Below are positions 57,361 through 64,000 of a stretch of DNA of 64,000 nucleotides, one piece after another (positions within the stretch are counted from its first letter, which is position 1; each line of letters starts with the position of its first letter). The position numbers and the translations under genes were made by a program. The notes under the pieces were generated by a model, which made no database searches, was not told where the DNA came from, and was given only the letters and a program-made list of their open reading frames with translations. Source of the DNA: Agroathelia rolfsii (Eukaryota; Basidiomycota; Agaricomycetes; Amylocorticiales; Amylocorticiaceae); contig JABRWF010000001.1 of the NCBI GenBank assembly GCA_018343915.1, positions 1,240,001-1,304,000 of the forward strand, given 5' to 3'.

Positions 57361-59156
57361 ATGTCTATTCTACCTATAAACGAAACTCAGCTTATGTCAT
57401 CGGACTCCGACTCATCGCTATTACTCAGAGATACTAGTTCGATTCCGCTAGTAGACAAACAAACGCAAAATACATTGCATCTAATCTGGGCAATGCGTTT
57501 TATAGGAGGTAAGAGGATGGCTCTACTTTCTAAGCCTATTAGAACTAATTCTTCATCTTAAAAAGTGGCTTCTCTTTCTATTGTCAATTATGACTGCGGT
57601 AAACCATGACTTTATATAAAAAAATGCAATATATACCTACTTGGTTTTTGCTTTTTCTCTTTGCAATTTAAAGCTCTTAGGTTAAATGACGAAGTACTTT
57701 GCCCCAAACATAAAATGATATTTAGCTAATTCATCTTTCTATTTCAGATAGAATTTATATGGGTTTGTTACTTAAAATCCTACTACTTGGAAATAGCTAT
57801 TAACTCCAATTTTAATCCTTAAAGAGACAAAATATATCATTTCTGAAGCTATTATACCTATGGCAGCGCTATCTTGGCATCCTAATACTTGTTGTGATGA
57901 CAATAGGTTAGTTGGCTTTATCTTATACTCCACCAAACATCACCTATGTAAAGTCAGGTATTATAGATATAACAGCCAGCAACACCGTAAGCAGTTTTGA
58001 AAACATATGCTTTGTATTTTATGCTTAAACTATTTAAAGGTGTAAAATCCTAGCTCTGTTTTTATATAAACTTGTGACTAAATACTGGCCCTGTCATTAT
58101 ATCTCTAGATGCAAGTCAAATTTAGCTAAACACCGAGACCAAGAAAATTGACTATTCATTTTAGGTGGCGCATGGTTTTTGTTCTTTAGATGGATCACTC
58201 CTATTTATTTGATCAGTACGGAAGGTAAGTTTTAGGTGTAACAACTTGAATATATGAGTATGCATTCATTGAGTGCTAGTGGCGGTATTCCTATGGATTT
58301 GGGCTCTTTATAATCACAATCGACGACTACTGATTGCCCTTGTCTCCTTGTTATTTTGCGAGACTTTTTTGACGCTTTACCTCTCTGGGGGGCAAGTAGT
58401 AGCATTGAGTGAATCCCAAGGTAGTCCTTTTTAGTTTGATCAATGTCACATATATTTCCTAATAAAAACCTCAAATCTCTATAGCGTCTAGTATTCCAGG
58501 TGATCAGGGCCTATTCATTTGCCAGATTAAGAAAATCTCCGGAACCACCCCATATGCATGGATATGCTTTATATTTAACGCATGTTTAGCACATGCTATG
58601 ATTTTCTCCCGTCATCAGTCAATCTGGTCGCGTAACTCAAGAAGTGGAGCGGATTCAAAGAAATTTGAAGAAATGAGAAATCTTTGTATTCGTTCTGTTC
58701 TTCATATCATGCCGTTAGTATTAGAAAAGACTGAAAAAAAATGAATTTCAAATCTAACGGTCAACCCCTTTAGAATTAATTTAGCAGATTTTATATGTGC
58801 AATCATGTGGATTGTCGCAACCTCTAGTGCCAGTGAGAACCGTGGTAATGATAGTATGGTAGGCATTCATTACATCCTGAACAACACATTTAGCTCTTAT
58901 TTGATTTAAATTCTCATAGAAGGAAAGCACTGAAATTTTCACTTATATAATCATTACGGTTGGCTGTGGTGCAATCTGCACAACTCGCCTCCTACTTGAC
59001 ATTCTGTCCGCTTATTATAGAGAAATAAAGGACTCCTCTACCTCTGAGAGCCTTCAGCAATTTAACGCGCCAGGCTCCGTTATATATACTGAAGAGGCTG
59101 GGCGGGATGTTTGGGCATATGAATTGAGACAACTTAAGTTTGCTGGATACAGGTAG
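57361..59156 (+). CDS. DUF6533-type multi-pass membrane protein
   Basis: Many short exons. It starts MSILPINETQLMSSDSDSSL; the first intron (donor at 57509) leads to ALRLNDE, the next to IEFIW, and the next to LLYLWQRYLGILILVVMTIG. Together they give LRLNDEIEFIW followed by LYLWQRYLGIL, the DUF6533 hallmark (LxxExxxIW ... RY). Then IIDITASNT, GAWFLFFRWITPIYLISTE, VAVFLWIWALYNHNRRLLIA and LVSLLFCETFLTLYLSGGQV; near 58485-58700 GTTPYAWICFIFNACLAHAM; near 58790 DFICAIMWIVATSSAS. The last exon includes IFTYIIITVGCGAICTTRLL and ends VWAYELRQLKFAGYR at 59156. About seven hydrophobic segments. Function unknown for the family. One junction, between 58000 and 58165, was not resolved: either a micro-exon near 58110 or a frame disruption. 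It lies between two hydrolase pseudogenes on the other strand. Confidence 0.68.
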
Positions 59157-59284
59157 TTCAAGATATAATAGTTTTTGTTAGAAAATAGCACCCATGCAAA
59201 GCGATTATCTCCTAAAATCTATCACCTTCACTCTTTTGGCAAGCAAAAAATGTAAAATACCTTGGAAATTTACATAGTCCTATA

Positions 59285-59965
59285 AGAAGCGTTCACTTTT
59301 GGGAACAGTTGTATCGTCAAAGGGCTCTGTCCACTCTTTTGGAGGCTTAGCCTTGGGTAAGCCCAGAATGTGGCACGACATATCTCCGATAAAAAACATA
59401 CTGATCTTGAGTTATCAGAGGTCAGCGTGGAATGATTATAATAAAATTACCTTCGAAAATGAGCGTCCTAACGCACGAAGACATCTGAGCCTTAGCATCA
59501 GCCGATAAAGAGGAAATTTATGCCACAGATGCTAGCGCAAATGTGCATCCAGATGACCATCCCAAGAGTGCGATATCACCCGATTTCCCATTATTTGGAA
59601 TAACCGGAATGTCGTGCCTTGGGACAAAGAGGTCGTAGAAGATCGCTATATCAGCGCCTATGAACCGTAATAAAGAATTACTCTGTTCTTCACTACTGCT
59701 GACGCTCAGCCTCGGAGGAAAGTGATGATTCGGGATAGCCTCGTATTGATACGGAGACCCAACGAAGACCATGCTGGGGAGCAAGGCTTGTGATTTTACT
59801 GAGTATAGTTGGTTTTATGATACGAGTGAGGCACGCAACTGAGTGTTGCTAATCTTTCAAGAAGCCAGTGCCGTGTATAGCAAATACAGCAGTATAATCT
59901 TAAGATTCAGGTTTGCCAGAGTCAGAGTAAGCAATCTCAACACCAGCATCATTGGACTCGGATCG
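59285..59965 (-). pseudogene. Truncated alpha/beta-hydrolase pseudogene (copy 3)
   Basis: Retains VEIAYSDSGKPES, a TAA stop, then DYTAVFAIHGTGFLK (oxyanion-hole motif intact) near 59860-59945. After an intron-like gap it keeps GADIAIFYDLFVPRHDIPV and IALLGWSSGCTFALASVA near 59560-59680, and a piece matching the start of the third exon (HILGLPKAKPPKEW) near 59300-59370. The C-terminal half, with the catalytic His, is missing. Third and most decayed member of the tandem family. Confidence 0.75.
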
Positions 59966-61361
59966 TGGGTGACAGAATATAGTGGTAAGCTGCTGCCATG
60001 GAGAGATCTCCAACTTGAACATGACTTCGAAATCGTGTCGAAGTGGAGGTTGCTGCAGCTGGATGCATGTGACTAGTAAGTATTCCTCAAAGAAAATACC
60101 GGGTTGCGCACATTGTCAAAGAGATCGAGTCGAACTCCGAGTGTGTCCAATATTGTGACGCTATCAACATTCCGTGCGTCTGAATCTCTTCCTAACACCA
60201 ATATATTGCACCTTAATATACAATTTGAATTCATCAATCGACAACAGTGTAAGATGCATTTGACTATAGTTCCATGAGAGCAAAATTCAGAAAGCATTTC
60301 TGGTCATATCAATCCTTCACCATCGCATCCATCGAGACGTCTCCGCTTCGTTAGGAGCAATTTTACGGACCCTGGATTCCCTCCATGGGCAGCGCAACCA
60401 AGTCTAAGCATGTTCCAGAACATAGAACGAATTTCAACCCAGAGTAAAAGATGCCCAACTGAAAACACTGCCGAGTTGACTTGGCTCGTCGTCAATTCAA
60501 GAAGGTAATCGTCATGCCCACATGAGGTTACTGGGTTAAATCAAACCAATTCTGCTTTGAACAAGACTATACCCTAGAAACCTTTATCTATAATAGTTTA
60601 CTCAGGGGTGGAATGTGGTCATGACGAAACGCATCGAAATGATACAGGACAGGAAAACAGCAGATCTTGTACGAGAAAAGATCCTGTAGTGGCATTTCGA
60701 ACTTTATAGGTTAGTGGATGCATTCCATGCTGGGAGTTGGGTACGTGAGGATCTTCATCTGGCTGATATTTTGTTTCGAAAGGATTATCCTCACACGCCC
60801 ATCTTAATTAACTGACTGTGCCGGGAAGGAAGCCTACACCGAGCATCCAGTTTAGACTCTGAACAATGCGATGAGTAGTAAAATCAGGAAAGAAGACGAT
60901 CGTCGAATGCTTGAATCAGCTCTGAAATACTCAGTCAGCTTATATCCAAAGACCAACCAAGAAGTATTGTCCCTCCCGTCTTACCGTTCTATGACATAGG
61001 CAAGATATTGTATCTTTGTATAAGTGGAACGTAAGATGTAGTCATCTCTCAGCCTACTATGTTCAAGAGAGTCTATTTTTGCTGTTCAGCAGTATTCTCA
61101 GTAGTCGTCAATTCTTAGCCTATATCGACGACCTGGGATAGTTGCGCGGCGCGATGGGCACACAACGCCTCCAAGTATCAGGAAGTTTCTAGTTTGGATG
61201 ATTTCAGATGAGGGAGAAGTACGATTTCTTGGAATCGATAACATGATTTTATTGTAATATTTGCTTTATTAACATACAATGTATAATCTGCTCAGTAAAT
61301 ATCTCAGATGAAATTAAGAACGAGTCGTAATCTCAAACTTACTTTTATCTTAATTCTATGT
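59966..61361. other. Intergenic
   Basis: 1.4 kb. Short frames only, no domain, RNA gene or clear repeat. Confidence 0.5.
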
Positions 61362-62729
61362 TCAGTGAGCCTCGACATCCTCTACGGTATTATAGAACTC
61401 CTTGACTATCCTCTTGTGCGCATCGACGCTCTTCTCACTCTGGATTCGAAAATAGCAACACGCAATAAGAAATGATAATAGAGATATAAACAATTGACAT
61501 GATACTTACGCTCGTGTCGGCTATACCTCTGATGACAAGATACTTCCTTCCCGTCAAGACCGCCTCGGTCACATCGAAAGGATTGTTTTGGTCTGCGCTC
61601 GCACGGAAGGCATCGGCAGAGCCAGTGACGACACAGCCCGCCTCCTGGGCAACTACAACGCCAGCCTGATCACATGTGATATTAGCTGGTCAAGTAGACT
61701 ATAGAAGTGGAAACTCATGCAAGACACGTACACAAACGTCCCAGGGCCAGCAGCCAATTTCCCAGTACATATCGAGCGCACCTTGGGCGACCAGGGCAAA
61801 ATTGAGTGCGGCGCTACCAACGGAACGGAGGGAGTGTGCCATGCGACCTTTAGCGATCCCGTTGTTGGGGTCTCCTGCGAGGCGGAGGAAGGAGGTGGAT
61901 TTTCCCTCGAGCACAGAGGCTGCGCGGTCGGAGCCCCATTCGATGGCTATAGGTGTGGTATGCATGAGATGTCGTGTTAGTTGTAACTCAAAAGGAGTAT
62001 ATACCAATCAGAGCCCGAGAAAGAGATTCGAGAGGTTTGGGAGCGGAGATAGGCAGCTTCACTGGTGCTTGATTACCGCGAGTCAGGTAGGAGCCTTGAC
62101 CAGATACACCAGTGTACTATGAAAATGAAACATGAACATATGTAGATGCAATTTATACGAGACCAACATACGAGCTGATCAAGGAAAGGGTTATAAATGA
62201 CGCCTAGGACGGGTCGGCGCTTGTAAATCAGGCCAAGAGAAATGCAAACGTATGGGAAACCATGCACAAAGTTGGTGGTGCCATCTGCAAAGCACAATAT
62301 GTATTTAGTGATCATCATATTCTTGATTTCTGGGTATGGCACTCGCCTATGGGATCAACGCAATATGTAGGCTCATCAGTCAACGGGGGACGAGAGCCAG
62401 CGGCATAAGACTCTTCCCCAATACTATTGTCAAGTTACGCGTGATGAATATGTATGAAGGACCAGACAAAAGACTATAGAGGAAAACGCGTTGACTCACA
62501 ACTTGAAATGGGGGTATTTCTCGGTGATAGCTTTCTTGACGAGCTCCTCAACCCTGACATCGTATTCGGTGACAAGATCAACCGAGTTTTTCTTCTCATT
62601 CACATCAGGAGCAGACGCAAGGATTGCGGCAGAGCCCTCGAGAATGAGCTTCCCTGCCTCGCGTGCGAGCGAAACGGTGAAGGTAAGGATGGATTGCAAG
62701 TCGTCTGCGGACAGGTTTGTGGTCGTCAT
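61362..62729 (-). CDS. Inositol monophosphatase family protein
   Basis: Mg2+-dependent, Li+-sensitive phosphatase family that releases myo-inositol from inositol phosphates. Start [20 protein letters not shown] at 62729. Metal-site motifs are in order: [16 protein letters not shown], then IGEESYAAG (the GEE Glu ligands), [20 protein letters not shown] (consensus DPxDGTxNF), and [20 protein letters not shown] (consensus WDxxAG). The C-terminus is [20 protein letters not shown] ... [14 protein letters not shown], stop at 61362. Several introns of 50-60 nt. The one between PI and DGTTNF begins GCGAGT, a GC-AG intron, so the metal-binding DPIDG motif depends on a non-canonical donor. The 5' end faces the proteasome gene across 436 bp. 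Confidence 0.88.
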
Positions 62730-63165
62730 TGTCTAGACCTCGAGGACTTCGCAAGTGGATGCTAAAAGATGGTGATAGCAGTACGCAGACAGCAGGCTGG
62801 CAATCGATAAACTGGAAATTGTGAAAAGCTGATGGAATCCATCTCCGTGCACGTTTGTTGCTGCCAGAGCAAGCTGTGATATCATCATAACCGCACACGG
62901 TAACTTGTGACTGAAACCTCAATTTTGAATTCTCGTATAAGGTGATTACATAACAATTTTAGTCCAAAAAAGGTGGGATCGAAATTAGGGGCTTTTGCTT
63001 CCATTTGCAGATATGCCAGAACGCGTCTACCCTCGACGCGCGTCTTTGGACTTCATACCATAAATCCTCGCTTGATATCCCTCTTGCCCGACTTCCTGTT
63101 CTCTTTGCCCTGCCCTGCTTCATTATTAATTATCACGGCTTTGAACACTTCCATATATCCTTGTC
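62730..63165. promoter_or_regulatory. Shared divergent promoter region
   Basis: 436 bp between the start codons of the inositol monophosphatase (minus) and proteasome alpha 5 (plus) genes. No TATA box stands out; the region probably serves both genes. Confidence 0.5.
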
Positions 63166-64000
63166 ATGTTTCTCACGCGCTCTGAATACGGTTAGAATCT
63201 CGTTGGTCCAATAGATAACACGGGCATTGCTGAAGCAGACGTGCATAGATCGTGGTGTCAACACCTTTTCACCAGAAGGACGATTGTTCCAAGGTATGTA
63301 TGTACATAAACTGCGTACGGATATAAACATGATGTTCAACGTACTACGCAGTCGAATATGCTATTGAGGCTATCAAAGTACGCCTATTGCGTCTTACACT
63401 AAACGATCTATAATACATAATCATTCTCACCTCTTTAATTGCAACCCATATCTCTCAAACAGCTCGGCTCAACAACAGTAGGCGTTCGTACCCCCGAGGG
63501 CGTCGTCCTTGGCGTAGAGAAGCGTGTCCAATCACCCCTGCTTGAATCATCGTCGATCGAGAAGATCATGGAGATCGACCGTCATTTGGGTTGCGCTATG
63601 TCCGGACTCACCGCAGACGCACGCACTATGATTGACCACGCACGTGTAACATCGCAAAACCACGCGTTCACATATGACGAACGTATCAAGGTAGAGAGTG
63701 TCACACAGGCCGTTTGCGATCTTGCCTTGCGCTTTGGTGAGAGTGTGCATGACGAGGAGGCGATGATGAGTCGGCCATTTGGCGTTGCACTGTTGATTGC
63801 GGGTGTCGATGAGCTAGGGCCCCAGCTGTGCGTGATCACTGATGCCAGATGATTTGACTCATGCTGTTATGATGCTCATGTCGCGTACAGATTCCATACT
63901 GACCCCTCTGGCACATCTGTAAAGTATGACGCCAAGGCTATTGGCTCAGGCTCAGAAGCTGCTCAGAGCGAGCTGCAAGACAAATGGCACAAGGTGTGTC
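63166..64000 (+). CDS. PUP2: 20S proteasome subunit alpha 5 (partial at window end)
   Basis: Alpha-ring subunit of the 20S proteasome (PSMA5, yeast Pup2). Exons 63166-63190, 63249-63293, 63352-63377, 63473-63827 and 63891 to beyond the window. Splicing gives [20 protein letters not shown], then [12 protein letters not shown] and [20 protein letters not shown], the standard alpha-subunit N-terminus with the proteasome A signature. Then [79 protein letters not shown] and [14 protein letters not shown]. The 3' end, roughly the last quarter, lies outside. The first four introns are GT-AG and in phase. Confidence 0.95.

Overview
The window is nuclear DNA from a filamentous basidiomycete, most likely an Agaricomycete. 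Evidence: most genes are cut by canonical GT-AG introns of about 50-60 nt; there is a DUF6533-type membrane protein (a family known mainly from Agaricomycetes); there are tandem arrays of cytochrome P450s; and there is a fungal LINE with an RNase H domain. A finer placement (for example Cantharellales) is a guess. All gene models were spliced by eye, and exon-phase arithmetic closes for most of them.

Layout. 1-5067: no gene recognised. 5068-9212 (+): karyopherin of the importin-9/Kap114 type, convergent with 9308-10862 (-), an Arg/Ser-rich nuclear protein. 10972-16580: a complete, apparently young LINE (ORF1 gag-like with zinc knuckles; ORF2 endonuclease-RT-RNase H) flanked by a perfect 13-bp target-site duplication and inserted just upstream of the RS-protein gene. 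17035-24092: three tandem cytochrome P450 paralogues, all on the minus strand. 25422-25850 (-): a doubtful small gene. 25995-27152 and 28857-30010 (+): two tandem SAM-dependent methyltransferase paralogues, separated by a 5'-truncated LINE tail; the second has an AT instead of a GT splice donor. 30.0-37.7 kb and 39.1-47.6 kb: long gene-poor stretches on both sides of a single F-box/LRR-like gene (37675-39070, -). 47588-49660 (+): COG8. 50943-51948 (+): glutathione S-transferase. 52661-53689 (+): multi-pass membrane protein. 53940-59965: three alpha/beta-hydrolase paralogues on the minus strand, one intact and two decayed, with a DUF6533 gene (57361-59156, +) between the second and third. 61362-62729 (-): inositol monophosphatase, divergent from 63166->64000 (+): proteasome subunit alpha 5, cut by the window end.

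How the parts relate. Housekeeping genes (importin, splicing-like RS protein, COG8, IMPase, proteasome alpha 5) frame an accessory interior made of tandem duplications and retroelements. The three P450s and two methyltransferases lie head-to-head across about 1.9 kb and could be tailoring enzymes of one small-molecule pathway, with the alpha/beta-hydrolase family 25 kb away as a possible third activity. No backbone synthase (PKS, NRPS, terpene cyclase) is visible, so this is a hypothesis. Two different LINE families have been active here: one nearly perfect full-length copy, and two 5'-truncated copies of another family that share their 3' ends and carry target-site duplications.
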